Assembly: GCA_902768825.1 (NCBI GenBank)
Contig: CACXMR010000018.1
Coordinates: forward strand, 1 to 34,182
Direction: 5' to 3'
DNA from: an uncultured Ruminococcus sp.
GTDB lineage: Bacteria > Bacillota > Clostridia > Oscillospirales > Acutalibacteraceae
DNA length: 34,182 nt
The notes under the pieces are model-generated. The model did no database searches. It was not told where the DNA came from and saw only the letters and a list, made by a program, of their open reading frames with translations. The translations under genes were made by a program, and so were the position numbers. This document shows, one piece after another, positions 1 through 12,606 of this stretch (position 1 is the first letter of the stretch; each line of letters begins with the position of its first letter).

Positions 1-504
1 CGTTTCATTATTTTTCCGCATCTCCTCCAAAGCAGCAAGTGCAGCCTTCTGATGCTCTTTGAGTTCGAGATCAACGGCTTCTATTGATTTGCTTTTTTGG
101 CAGGGGAGATAATCTGTAACTTCACGGAATGCAGGAGAGTTTCCAAGAAATACACGCAATTCGTCTTTTACCGTATCAGGCTGCACCTGCATCTGACGTA
201 CAGCCCAACGATACACATCCCAACCAAGGTGTATCATACTGTTCTGTTTAAGTAAATCATCGACAAACTTATTCCTTGAAACAATTGTAGGGCTATGGCT
301 TGCCTCATCATCAATTTCTATTGCAATTTTCTTTGCACCGCTTTCGATCAGGAAATCCGCAAATCGGTCGTTATTATAGATATCAAAAAAGTGGTACTGG
401 CTGTAAAGATAACCTGCCTTTTCCGCACCGAAGGTATCAGCAAAAAGATCAATGAACAGATCCTCTGCCGAGCTGCCTGATATAGATTGTAATGACCTGC
501 TCAT
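1..504 (-). CDS. Nuclease-helicase, N-terminal part (runs off left edge)
   Basis: The frame is open from an ATG at 504 to the window edge and gives 168 residues. Residues 45-70 look like a Vsr/DUF559-type PD-(D/E)XK nuclease core: RFADFLIE, then KKIAIEIDDEASHS, with Asp50, Glu63, Asp65 and His70 as candidate metal or active-site residues. Around residue 149 the text LKEHQKAALAAL resembles the start of a superfamily 2 helicase core (Q-motif region), so the missing part is probably a DEAD/DEAH-type helicase. The start codon overlaps the stop of the upstream MazG-like gene in an ATGA, so the two are probably translationally coupled. Such nuclease-helicase proteins are often linked to defence or DNA processing, but that role is inferred. 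Helicase motifs I-VI lie outside the window and could not be checked. Confidence 0.65.
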   Translation of the reverse strand, partial: MSRSLQSISGSSAEDLFIDLFADTFGAEKAGYLYSQYHFFDIYNNDRFADFLIESGAKKIAIEIDDEASHSPTIVSRNKFVDDLLKQNSMIHLGWDVYRWAVRQMQVQPDTVKDELRVFLGNSPAFREVTDYLPCQKSKSIEAVDLELKEHQKAALAALEEMRKNNET

Positions 505-812
505 TCCATCACTTCCTTCAAAAAAATTCTGTCATTGAAGCCTCCGCACTTTTCTGCTTTATCCCTGCGTACTTGTTCAAGCTCACCGACAGAATATCCT
601 CTTGCAAGAGTAATGGCATAGATCACTTCAAGCATATCTGCAAGCTCTTCTATGCTTTTATCCTGCTGATATTCCGCACATTCCTCGTTCAGCTTCCGGT
701 CAAGCTCGGTCAGGTATTCTTCATCATTCAGAACAGTTGTGATCGCCTTTTTCCCTGAGTTTTCTATTATCTCAGGTATTTTGTCACGAACAAGTTTATT
801 GTATACAGGCAT
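501..812 (-). CDS. MazG-like nucleotide pyrophosphohydrolase
   Basis: The product is 103 residues starting MPVYNKLVRDKIPEI, the typical opening of small phosphoribosyl-ATP pyrophosphohydrolase-like/MazG-like proteins. A longer in-frame start exists at 884, but the ATG at 812 has a clear AAGGAG about nine bases upstream and gives the family N terminus. EECAEYQ followed by ELADMLEVIYA matches the family's ExxE...ExxD metal-binding helices. Such enzymes hydrolyse (d)NTPs or related nucleotides to the monophosphate and pyrophosphate; the substrate here is unknown. The stop overlaps the start of the nuclease-helicase gene (ATGA). A promoter-like sequence lies at 856-884, so these two genes may form their own transcript. 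Confidence 0.8.
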   Translation of the reverse strand: MPVYNKLVRDKIPEIIENSGKKAITTVLNDEEYLTELDRKLNEECAEYQQDKSIEELADMLEVIYAITLARGYSVGELEQVRRDKAEKCGGFNDRIFLKEVME

Positions 813-855
813 ACTAATCACTCCTTCGGAGATTATAATTATCCATATTAATTTA

Positions 856-884
856 ATTTTATCACCACTGTAATTATTATTCAA
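856..884 (-). promoter_or_regulatory. Promoter of the MazG-like/nuclease-helicase pair
   Basis: On the minus strand a TTGAAT (884-879) and a TAAAAT (861-856) are separated by exactly 17 bases, 44 bases upstream of the MazG-like start. This fits a sigma-A promoter. It is inferred from sequence only. Confidence 0.5.
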
Positions 885-908
885 CCGGCATTTTTCATCC
901 TATACATT

Positions 909-1349
909 TTATTGCACATCAATTACTTTCAACACCTTCTTCTCCGCTTTCTCCCTGAATTTCGCCGCACCGCCAGTAATCTTATGCACATAGCAGACCG
1001 CAATCTCCGACTGCTGTATCATCCAATCATTCCGTTTTGAGATAGCAAACTTCTTAGGAACATTCTCCAGACCATCAGGAAAGAGTGTATCTTCGCCGTA
1101 CAATTCCCTTATATACTCATCCGGCATATAAGCGAGAACAACAGTGAATCTGATCTGCGGATATTTTGCTTTCAGCTCTTTCAGAACCGAATAAACCATC
1201 CAGTCAAACTGTCCCTGATGACCGACATAAAACTCCGTTACATTGTCCTCTGTAATCAGCTTTTCGATTATTGCTATCAGCTTATCTTTTATATTGTGCG
1301 TAACCTCACGGTGTCCGAAAAAGCAGCAGGTCTTTTCTTTAATATCCAT
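909..1349 (-). CDS. SLOG-family protein (YspA/DUF1273-like Rossmann fold)
   Basis: This 146-residue protein opens with CCFFGHREVT and then has FYVGHQGQFDWMVYSVL, the pattern of small SLOG/DUF1273-type Rossmann-like proteins (YpsA/YspA group) thought to bind nucleotides or nucleotide-derived ligands. No catalytic role can be assigned. GGAGGT lies seven bases before the ATG at 1349. A perfect 11-base palindrome arm ends at the ribosome site, so a protein bound there could block transcription or initiation. The gene is divergent from an XRE regulator and lies upstream of the MazG-like gene in the same orientation with a 96-base gap. Family assignment is fairly safe; function is not known. Confidence 0.7.
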   Translation of the reverse strand: MDIKEKTCCFFGHREVTHNIKDKLIAIIEKLITEDNVTEFYVGHQGQFDWMVYSVLKELKAKYPQIRFTVVLAYMPDEYIRELYGEDTLFPDGLENVPKKFAISKRNDWMIQQSEIAVCYVHKITGGAAKFREKAEKKVLKVIDVQ

Positions 1350-1359
1350 AATGATACCT

Positions 1360-1389
1360 CCATAATAGGCGATGTATTGCCTATTATGG
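1360..1389. promoter_or_regulatory. Palindromic operator candidate 1
   Basis: CCATAATAGGC (1360-1370) and GCCTATTATGG (1379-1389) form a perfect 11-base inverted repeat around an 8-base spacer. It abuts the ribosome site of the SLOG gene. Its core ATAATAG/CTATTAT recurs in the second palindrome at 1432-1451, which suggests one regulator, most simply the adjacent XRE protein, binds both. An extra TTGCCTAT at 1399-1406 repeats the right arm's 1377-1384 text exactly 22 bases away. Confidence 0.55.
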
Positions 1390-1408
1390 TATCACGCGTT
1401 GCCTATAT

Positions 1409-1436
1409 TTTCAATAAAAATTTCATATCCTATAAT
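1409..1436 (+). promoter_or_regulatory. Promoter of the XRE regulator gene
   Basis: A weak TTTCAA (1409-1414) and a perfect TATAAT (1431-1436) are 16 bases apart on the plus strand. The -10 overlaps palindrome 2, which fits autorepression. Read on the other strand, the same 1414-1409 segment is TTGAAA and lies 17 bases from a TACCAT at 1391-1386, a possible face-to-face promoter for the SLOG gene. Confidence 0.4.
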
Positions 1437-1451
1437 AGTAGAAACTATTAT
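1432..1451. promoter_or_regulatory. Palindromic operator candidate 2
   Basis: ATAATAG (1432-1438) and CTATTAT (1445-1451) form a perfect 7-base inverted repeat with a 6-base spacer. It covers the -10 of the XRE promoter and ends just before the GGGGGT ribosome site. Its half-sites match those of palindrome 1. Confidence 0.5.
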
Positions 1452-1462
1452 GGGGGTGACCA

Positions 1463-1708
1463 ATGTTGGATACTGTAACGGCAGTCAAAAACAGAATCTT
1501 GCAGCTATGCGGTGAAAGAAATATCACCATAAACAAGCTTGCGAATATATCCGCATTGCCGCCATCGTCTGTTAAAGCTATACTTTACGGCAGAAGCAAG
1601 AATCCCAAACTGTTGACAATAAAAATCATCTGCGACGGTCTTGGCATAACCCTTGCTGAGTTTTTCGATACCGATGAATTCAACAATCTTGAACAGGAAA
1701 TAAAATAG
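1463..1708 (+). CDS. XRE-family helix-turn-helix regulator
   Basis: This 81-residue protein is essentially one Cro/CI-type HTH domain. RNITINKLANISALPPSSVKAILYG carries the helix-turn-helix, and NPKLLTIKIICDGLGITLAEFF the closing helices. The ATG at 1463 follows GGGGGT by six bases. It is the only plus-strand gene in the left accessory block and is divergent from the SLOG gene across a 113-base gap with two matching palindromes, so it probably represses itself and perhaps the leftward genes. Ligand and trigger are unknown. A strong hairpin at 1707-1751 ends the transcript. Confidence 0.85.
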   Translation: MLDTVTAVKNRILQLCGERNITINKLANISALPPSSVKAILYGRSKNPKLLTIKIICDGLGITLAEFFDTDEFNNLEQEIK

Positions 1709-1751
1709 CAGGAGCATCAACCTAATCATCAAGGTTGGTACTCCTGCTTTT
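1707..1751. terminator. Terminator after the XRE gene
   Basis: AGCAGGAG (1707-1714) pairs with CTCCTGCT (1741-1748), and inside it CAACCT (1718-1723) pairs with AGGTTG (1732-1737); TTTT follows. It overlaps the XRE stop codon and separates that gene from the convergent gene at 1761, so it may serve both. Confidence 0.75.
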
Positions 1752-1760
1752 GTTATCACA

Positions 1761-2255
1761 TTATCCGTGCTGAAGCTTATACTCTACACTGACCATTTTA
1801 TATACTTCAACGATAGCATCTTCTTCGCAGTCATAATAATAGTATAGACTGCTTCCTCTTTCATCATTATGGTATGTCGCCCATTTATTAACTTCCGGAT
1901 CATAAAAATACCCTATAGCAAATGCTCCGATTGAGCGATCGTTCAGCCAAACCGGCACACAACGCAGATTTCTTTCCAGTTCTCTGATTTTTTCCAGAGG
2001 ATGATCGTGTGCCTCTGCTTCATCACGAACCGAATTATACAAATATTCTATTACATCAATTTCATTTTTTGATTTGCTGGTAATAAAATTATAGTTTCCA
2101 CACACATAAGATTTCCATAATTTGTCTTTTTCATCAAAATAATAACCCATTCCATCATTGCCGCCGGTTTTGTATTCATTAAAATATACTTTAACGCTGC
2201 CGATTTTTTTACTAAGATCCCTGATCTTTGACAACAATTCTTCTTTTCTGTTCAA
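1761..2255 (-). CDS. Unknown protein with internal duplication
   Basis: I do not recognise this family. The frame opens further upstream (TTG at 2270), but GGGGG lies eight bases before a TTG at 2255, giving 164 residues starting NRKEELLSKI; the start is uncertain. The protein is soluble, acidic and rich in Tyr/Trp. It contains two copies of a unit of about 60 residues: the first has VKVYFNEYK, GYYFDEKDKLWKSY and EIDVIEYLYNSV; the second has VPVWLNDRS, GYFYDPEVNKWATY and EDAIVEVYKMV. This G-Y-x-Y-D-x-x-x-x-x-W pattern resembles small immunity-type or phage accessory proteins, but no function is claimed. It is convergent with the XRE gene and probably its own transcript. Confidence 0.6.
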   Translation of the reverse strand: MNRKEELLSKIRDLSKKIGSVKVYFNEYKTGGNDGMGYYFDEKDKLWKSYVCGNYNFITSKSKNEIDVIEYLYNSVRDEAEAHDHPLEKIRELERNLRCVPVWLNDRSIGAFAIGYFYDPEVNKWATYHNDERGSSLYYYYDCEEDAIVEVYKMVSVEYKLQHG

Positions 2256-2384
2256 ATAATCATCCCCCAATTAGAATATTTACAATTCACCGGCTGTCAG
2301 CACAGTCGATATGTTTCCTCTGTAACATCCCGAGGAACACCTTACATATTTTCCAAACTGTAAGAAAAACAAACACAAATAAGC

Positions 2385-4016
2385 TCATATCATCTGAAAA
2401 TGTCTCAAAGCATCCTCTATAGCAGCCTCTTTTTCGGGCGGCACAGTAGGAACAGGTGCTTTTCCATTGCCAAGATTGTAATTCTCACGTTCAATGATAC
2501 CATACTTGTGCTTGACCTGTGATATGTACAAGGTTGATACATTCAGTCCGGTCGTTTCCCGAACATAGGCTTTTATCTGATCATATGTAGCTTTTGCCTC
2601 TGCCTTTGTCGTAGGAATGTTCTCTAAATCGAATTCTACCGCTGTGCTGCCCTGCGAAAAAAGTTTGGACAGTAAACATACCGTCTCCACATGTCCCGTT
2701 CTTGGGAACATATCTACCGGCACGGCTTTGACGGTGCTGTAGCCGTGACTTGTAAATATGGCAAGGTCCCTTGCAAGAGTAGCGGGGTCGCAGGAGACGT
2801 ATACCACTCTTTTTGGGGACATTTCTGCCACTGTGGAGATCAGCTCCCTGTCGCAGCCCTTGCGGGGCGGGTCAAGGATAACGCAGTCGGGTCTGATGCT
2901 CCGTCTTCTCAGCTCCTCAGCGGCAACGCAGGCGTCACCGCAGATAAATTCGGCGTTCCGGATACCGTTTTCAGCGGCGTTCCTTTTTGCATCCTCGATA
3001 GCCTCGGGTATTATCTCCACGCCTATGAGCTTTTTTATTCCACGAGCCATTGACAAGCCTATGGTGCCCGTCCCGCAGTAGAGATCGATCAGAGTTTCCT
3101 CGGAGCCAAGGCTTGCATAATCTGCAGCGATTCCGTAAAGCTTTTCAGCCTGGTCCCTGTTGACCTGATAGAATGATAACGGAGATATACGAAATCTGAG
3201 CCCGCAGAGAATATCTGTGATATAACCGTCTCCGTAAAGGGTGCGGCAGGCTTTGCCGGTTATTACGTTTGTCTTTTCAGTGTTTACATTCAGCACAACG
3301 GTTTTAAGGCAAGGCAATGCACAGCAAAGCTCACTAACCAATTCCTTCTCCCGGCGCAGCTCCTTAGCGTTAGCCACAACACAAACCATAAGCTGATCTG
3401 TTTTTTCAGCATAGCGCAGATAAAGGTGCCGCAATACGCCTTTGTGTGCAGTTTCATTATATGGCGGTATGCGGTTTTTATCCGCCCAGTCAACGAATAC
3501 CCTTGCTGCCTGTGTAAAAATCTCTTCCTGCAGCATACAGCCGTCAAGGGGTATCACTCGGTGGCTCCTCGGCGCATAAAACCCAACACAAACCCTTCCC
3601 TCCCTGTCGTATGAAACAGGAAGCTGAGCCTTATTCCGATAATGACAGCTTTTATCAGAGCCCACAATGCCGCCTATGACATCAGGGTCAATGCCGCCTA
3701 TCCTCGTCAGAGAATCATATACCCTTTTTTGCTTATACCTCAGCTCTGCCTCATAGCTGATATGCCTGAAAAGGCACCCTCCGCATTTTTCCGAAACAGT
3801 GCAGTCGGAGCCTATCCTGTCAGCCGACGGAGTGAGGATCCTCTCAGCCTTGCCGAAAGCATAATTCTTAGCCACCTTGAGTATCTTAACCTCTGCCCTG
3901 TCCCCTACAGCAGTAGACGGCACAAAAACAGTCATACCGTCGATCTTGCAGACACCGCTGCCCTCTGTGGTATAGTCGATTATATCGGTCTCAAATATTT
4001 CATTCTTCTTCAGCAA
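2385..4016 (-). CDS. rlmD: 23S rRNA (uracil-5-)-methyltransferase, RlmD/RumA type
   Basis: This SAM-dependent enzyme of the TrmA/RumA family makes 5-methyluridine, most likely in 23S rRNA. A TRAM domain (about 8-60) is followed by an Fe-S cluster signature with cysteines at about 72, 78, 81 and 160 (CTVSEKCGGC, then DGC). The SAM-binding core has DLYCGTGTIGL, the catalytic region is LDPPRKGCD, and VSCDPATLARD and TGHVETVCLL close the core. The frame allows a GTG at 4025, but GAGG lies eight bases before the TTG at 4016, so I chose TTG. After the core there is an extra C-terminal domain of about 85 residues (KAEAKATYDQIKAYV, STLYISQVKHKYGI, PPEKEAAIEDALRHF). Similar tails occur in other Clostridia proteins, but I cannot name their role. 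Whether the target is U1939, U747 or both is not visible. Confidence 0.85.
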   Translation of the reverse strand: MLKKNEIFETDIIDYTTEGSGVCKIDGMTVFVPSTAVGDRAEVKILKVAKNYAFGKAERILTPSADRIGSDCTVSEKCGGCLFRHISYEAELRYKQKRVYDSLTRIGGIDPDVIGGIVGSDKSCHYRNKAQLPVSYDREGRVCVGFYAPRSHRVIPLDGCMLQEEIFTQAARVFVDWADKNRIPPYNETAHKGVLRHLYLRYAEKTDQLMVCVVANAKELRREKELVSELCCALPCLKTVVLNVNTEKTNVITGKACRTLYGDGYITDILCGLRFRISPLSFYQVNRDQAEKLYGIAADYASLGSEETLIDLYCGTGTIGLSMARGIKKLIGVEIIPEAIEDAKRNAAENGIRNAEFICGDACVAAEELRRRSIRPDCVILDPPRKGCDRELISTVAEMSPKRVVYVSCDPATLARDLAIFTSHGYSTVKAVPVDMFPRTGHVETVCLLSKLFSQGSTAVEFDLENIPTTKAEAKATYDQIKAYVRETTGLNVSTLYISQVKHKYGIIERENYNLGNGKAPVPTVPPEKEAAIEDALRHFQMI

Positions 4017-4111
4017 AATAAACACCTCTGGTTTTATGTGTCATATATTATGATAATGCAAAAGCCGAAAAAAATCAAGCTTCACCACCAGTCAGCAGGG
4101 CTAAAGATTCC

Positions 4112-4150
4112 AATTGTCAACCAAGATATTTCCGATTTAAGTTGACAATT
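4112..4150. promoter_or_regulatory. BirA-like operator upstream of bioY
   Basis: AATTGTCAAC (4112-4121) and GTTGACAATT (4141-4150) form a perfect 10-base inverted repeat with a 19-base spacer. The arms resemble the biotin repressor BirA consensus (TTGTTAAC...GTTAACAA) of Gram-positive bacteria, although the spacer is longer than the usual 14-16. The right arm contains the -35 hexamer, so binding would block the promoter. No birA gene is in the window. Confidence 0.65.
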
Positions 4151-4170
4151 AAAAATAACAGGTGTATAAT
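4142..4170 (+). promoter_or_regulatory. Consensus promoter of bioY
   Basis: A perfect TTGACA (4142-4147) and a perfect TATAAT (4165-4170) are separated by 17 bases. Such a strong promoter overlapping an operator fits tight repression by biotin. Confidence 0.8.
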
Positions 4171-4202
4171 AATCGTAGAGAAAAAGGAAAGGATGAAAAA
4201 AT

Positions 4203-4787
4203 TTGAATAAACGAAACTCCGAAAAGAGTGTGTCCCGCTCCGGAGACAAGTTGCGTCTCCAGATCAGGGATATGGTAATGGTGTCCCTTTGTTCTGCCAT
4301 TATAGCTGTGAGCGCCCAGATAACCATCCCCACTACTGTGCCGTTTACGCTTCAGACTCTTGCTGTGTTTTTGGCTGGTGGTGTGCTGGGAATGAAAAAG
4401 GGTACAATAAGTGTGCTGATTTACGTTCTCCTTGGCGCTGCCGGGCTTCCGGTTTTTGCGGGCTTCAAATCCGGTGTTATATCCATCATCGGGCCAACAG
4501 GAGGGTATATAATCGGTTTTATTGCTACAGCAGCGATTGTAGGCTTCTTCCGTGATCGTTTTGGTTCAAAACTATGGATCAGCATGATCTCTATGGCCAT
4601 CGGTCTCTTGGTGTGTTACAGCTTTGGCACGATATGGTTCACTGTGGTTTACAACAGCACTGAGGGGGGCATTGATTTAGTCAAGGTCCTGCAGCTTTGT
4701 GTATTGCCGTTTTTGCTGGCGGACGCTGTAAAGATCGTTATCGCTGCCATTATTTCAAACAGGATCAACGCTATTGTCAAACACTAA
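4203..4787 (+). CDS. bioY: BioY biotin transporter, ECF S component
   Basis: BioY is the membrane substrate-binding subunit of energy-coupling factor transporters for biotin; it can partner with a shared EcfAA'T module encoded elsewhere. The 194 residues match the usual length of about 190. The signature region is clear: ITIPTTVPFTLQTLAVFLAGG, then GLPVFAGFKSG, GPTGGYIIGF and a C-terminal LPFLLADAVKIVIAA. About six membrane segments follow a short charged N terminus. The start is TTG at 4203, with AAAGGATG just upstream. The gene stands alone behind a BirA-like operator, so biotin-dependent repression is inferred. A GC-rich terminator follows. Confidence 0.9.
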   Translation: MNKRNSEKSVSRSGDKLRLQIRDMVMVSLCSAIIAVSAQITIPTTVPFTLQTLAVFLAGGVLGMKKGTISVLIYVLLGAAGLPVFAGFKSGVISIIGPTGGYIIGFIATAAIVGFFRDRFGSKLWISMISMAIGLLVCYSFGTIWFTVVYNSTEGGIDLVKVLQLCVLPFLLADAVKIVIAAIISNRINAIVKH

Positions 4788-4842
4788 AGGATTTGCACCA
4801 TATATTTTTTCTCCCGCTCACAAGTTATAATATAGCCCAAAA

Positions 4843-4884
4843 CCTGCCCTCACAGTATGCCGCTGTGGGGGCGGGGCTTTTTGT
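4843..4884 (+). terminator. Terminator after bioY
   Basis: CCTGCCCTCACAG pairs with CTGTGGGGGCGGG across a short loop (about 4843-4876), with one wobble, followed by a T-rich tail (CTTTTTGTTTTG). Confidence 0.75.
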
Positions 4885-4895
4885 TTTGCAGTCAA

Positions 4896-4929
4896 AAACA
4901 GCACCCCACTATTAATGCAGGTGCTGTTT
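4896..4929 (-). terminator. Terminator of the broken repeat-protein gene
   Basis: AAACAGCACC (4896-4905) and GGTGCTGTTT (4920-4929) form a perfect 10-base inverted repeat. On the minus strand it is followed by further T residues, so it fits as the terminator of the gene fragment ending at 4989. Confidence 0.65.
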
Positions 4930-4988
4930 ACGATTGTTATTTCAGTTTCCGAAGGATGAGGACTGTTTTGTTTGAACAATGCAGTATA

Positions 4989-5156
4989 TCAGGCTTCTAC
5001 AGAGAGAGTGAAGGTTTTTATTTCAACCGTGCTGCTGTCCCTGACCTTGACCTGAAGGGTGTATCCGCCTGTGGAAGCAGGAGTCCAGGTGTGGGTGGTG
5101 GATGTGCTGTAGTTTTTGAGGACGTACCACTTGCCGTCAGGAGCCTGTGCCACAAC
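4989..5156 (-). pseudogene. Fragment of an Ig-like repeat surface protein
   Basis: The last 55 codons of a minus-strand frame (which opens at 5237) match the C-terminal half of the repeat unit in the large secreted protein at 27913-31824. Shared pieces include VVAQAPDGKW, LKNYSTSTTHTWTPAS and YTLQVKVRDSS. The fragment begins in mid-repeat; the 27 codons before it show no similarity to the repeat and no signal peptide. A normal stop and a terminator follow, so this looks like the 3' end left from a deleted or rearranged gene. The surrounding 4885-5461 is AT-rich and holds no other gene. Confidence 0.7.
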
Positions 5157-5356
5157 GGTAATAATGCTCTTTTTATCAAAAATATCACAAAAAGAGTAAC
5201 TTTGCAACACTTTTACCCAATACATCTGGGAGCCCATATTGTTTTTTCTGTTTTTTAATATATATTTTTATTCATAATAGTTGCATAAGTATATAATTAA
5301 TAAAATGGTACTTCATTATGAATTGTAAAAAATAACAGATTCATTTGTATTTAACA

Positions 5357-5385
5357 TTGACTTTTTTAATCATTTAATATATAAT
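5357..5385 (+). promoter_or_regulatory. Promoter of the membrane-anchored unknown gene
   Basis: TTGACT (5357-5362) and TATAAT (5380-5385) are 17 bases apart, in an AT-rich stretch about 76 bases before the start at 5462. Confidence 0.7.
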
Positions 5386-5461
5386 GAATCACAAGATAAA
5401 TATCAATGATAAAATTTCACGCTTGAGTAATATATCTTTTATACTAAAGGAGTGAAAGAAT

Positions 5462-6058
5462 ATGAATGAAGAAGATGTTGTATATGTAGATATCTCCTCG
5501 AACACTTCAAAAACCCATTACTCTAATCCAAATCGTCCCAAACCTCCCAAAAGACATCCTATCATAACAACCATTGTGTGCTGTTTATTGGTTGTGATAA
5601 TTTTGGGGGGTGGTGTTTTTGCATTTGTATTTTTCTGGGGAAAAGGAGTGCAAAACGCAATTGATGAAACAATGAAAGTTAGCGGATTTGATAACACTGA
5701 TAATACGTCTACAGTCATATACAAAAAGGGTGGAATAACTGTAACCTACAAAGGAATAAAGGAAACCGTATTGGGTTTAGATATAAAATTATTAATTGAT
5801 AATGAAACTGAGAACAAACAAACAATTCAAATTGAAGATTTCTCTATAGATCGATTTGCTGTTACTGCCGTTTTTTCAGCAGACGTGCCATCCAAAAAAA
5901 GGTCCAACAAAAGCATTACCGTGTACAATTCAAGTTTAGAAGAAAATGACATAAGTATAGATTCGATTGAATCTGCCGAGTTTAAACTTGTAATAATAAA
6001 AGATCTTGATTATCTTAATCCAGTAAAAACGGATTTGATTTCCGTGAAGCTAAAATAA
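5462..6058 (+). CDS. Membrane-anchored extracytoplasmic protein, unknown
   Basis: The 198-residue product has a short cytoplasmic N terminus rich in Pro, Lys and Arg (NPNRPKPPKRHP), one transmembrane segment (about 35-58, ending FAFVFFWGKG) and an extracytoplasmic domain of about 135 residues with alternating beta-like segments (GGITVTYKGIKETVLGLDIKL, IEDFSIDRFAVTAVF, AEFKLVIIKDLDY). The layout resembles DUF4352/DUF5067-like immunoglobulin-type domains of Gram-positive surface proteins, but I cannot fix the family. AAGGAG precedes the ATG by nine bases. It has its own promoter and a terminator. Its base composition is more AT-rich than the housekeeping genes to the right, which may point to later acquisition. 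Confidence 0.7.
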   Translation: MNEEDVVYVDISSNTSKTHYSNPNRPKPPKRHPIITTIVCCLLVVIILGGGVFAFVFFWGKGVQNAIDETMKVSGFDNTDNTSTVIYKKGGITVTYKGIKETVLGLDIKLLIDNETENKQTIQIEDFSIDRFAVTAVFSADVPSKKRSNKSITVYNSSLEENDISIDSIESAEFKLVIIKDLDYLNPVKTDLISVKLK

Positions 6059-6079
6059 TACGTTTTCAAAACAAAAGCA

Positions 6080-6114
6080 CCGTACATTGATTATTTCAAT
6101 GTACGGCGTTTTTT
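6080..6114. terminator. Bidirectional terminator
   Basis: CCGTACATTGA (6080-6090) and TCAATGTACGG (6096-6106) form a perfect 11-base stem with a 5-base loop, with TTTTTT on the plus side and a T-rich tract on the minus side. It lies between two convergent genes (5462-6058 and yebC). Confidence 0.85.
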
Positions 6115-6123
6115 ATCATTTAT

Positions 6124-6873
6124 TCAGTCCTCGTCCGGCTCCTCCGGCATATCCCAGTTGTGATAGACGTTTTGTACATCGTCGTTGTCATCAAGGACGT
6201 CAAGAAGCTTTTGCATTTTCTCGACGGCATCGGGGTCGTCCAGCTTGGTGTAGGTAGAGGGTATCTCGGAAATATCAGCAGATACAAACTCATAGCCCTT
6301 GGCTTCAAGTGCCTCCATCACGGTGCCGAAGTCTTCGGGAGTAGTATAGATCTCATAGACATCAGTGCTCTCGGATGAGAAGTCCTCTGCGCCGGCCTCA
6401 AGAGCATCCTCCATCAGCTTGTCCTCATCGTTATCCTCTTTTTCGATCACGATAAGGCCCTTGCGGGTAAACATGAAGGACACACAGCCCTGAGTGCCCA
6501 GATTTCCACCGTACTTATCAAAATAGTGGCGAATGTCACCGGCTGTACGGTTCCTGTTGTCAGTGAGGGTCTCAACAATAACCGCAATACCGCTGGGACC
6601 ATATCCCTCATAGGTGATGGCCTCATAGTTGCTGCCATCGGCACTGCCGGCAGCCTTCTTGATGATGCGCTCAATATTCTCATTGGGAACATTGTTTGCC
6701 TTTGCCTTAGCGATACATTCACGAAGCTTAGAGTTTGAGTTGGGGTCAGCTCCGCCGCCCTCTCTTACTGCCACGGCAAGCTCTCTGCCGATCTTTGTGA
6801 ATACCTTCGCCCTTGCACCGTCAGTCTTTTCCTTCTTTCTCTTGATGGTGCTCCATTTTGAATGTCCTGACAT
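6124..6873 (-). CDS. yebC: YebC/PmpR-family protein
   Basis: The 249-residue protein has the family opening [23 protein letters not shown] and the acidic central and C-terminal domains ([38 protein letters not shown]-type and DISEIPSTY regions). The frame opens 33 bases further upstream, but the ATG at 6873 has GGAGAA and gives the family N terminus. YebC proteins were long called transcriptional regulators; recent work links the family to ribosome function and relief of translation stalling. Length matches the family (about 240-250). It follows pyrG with an 88-base gap and no terminator, so read-through from the car-pyrG unit is likely. Confidence 0.92.
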   Translation of the reverse strand: MSGHSKWSTIKRKKEKTDGARAKVFTKIGRELAVAVREGGGADPNSNSKLRECIAKAKANNVPNENIERIIKKAAGSADGSNYEAITYEGYGPSGIAVIVETLTDNRNRTAGDIRHYFDKYGGNLGTQGCVSFMFTRKGLIVIEKEDNDEDKLMEDALEAGAEDFSSESTDVYEIYTTPEDFGTVMEALEAKGYEFVSADISEIPSTYTKLDDPDAVEKMQKLLDVLDDNDDVQNVYHNWDMPEEPDED

Positions 6874-6961
6874 AAATTCTTCTCCTTTTATTCTTTGATA
6901 AGACACTTGACTAAAAGCCTTTACTCTGCCGGATCGAAAGCCATGTCACCGGCCCAGGCGT

Positions 6962-12598
<5,637 letters not shown>

Positions 12599-12606
<8 letters not shown>

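Noticed and set aside
2271-2384. Imperfect inverted repeat (GTTCCTC ... GAGGAAAC) downstream of the methyltransferase gene.
   Set aside because: The pairing is broken and no T-run follows, so it is not convincing as a terminator.
6907-6961. A 14-codon minus-strand tail ([13 protein letters not shown] and stop) between pyrG and yebC.
   Set aside because: It has a stop two codons before it, no start or ribosome site, and is too short to call; at most a remnant.
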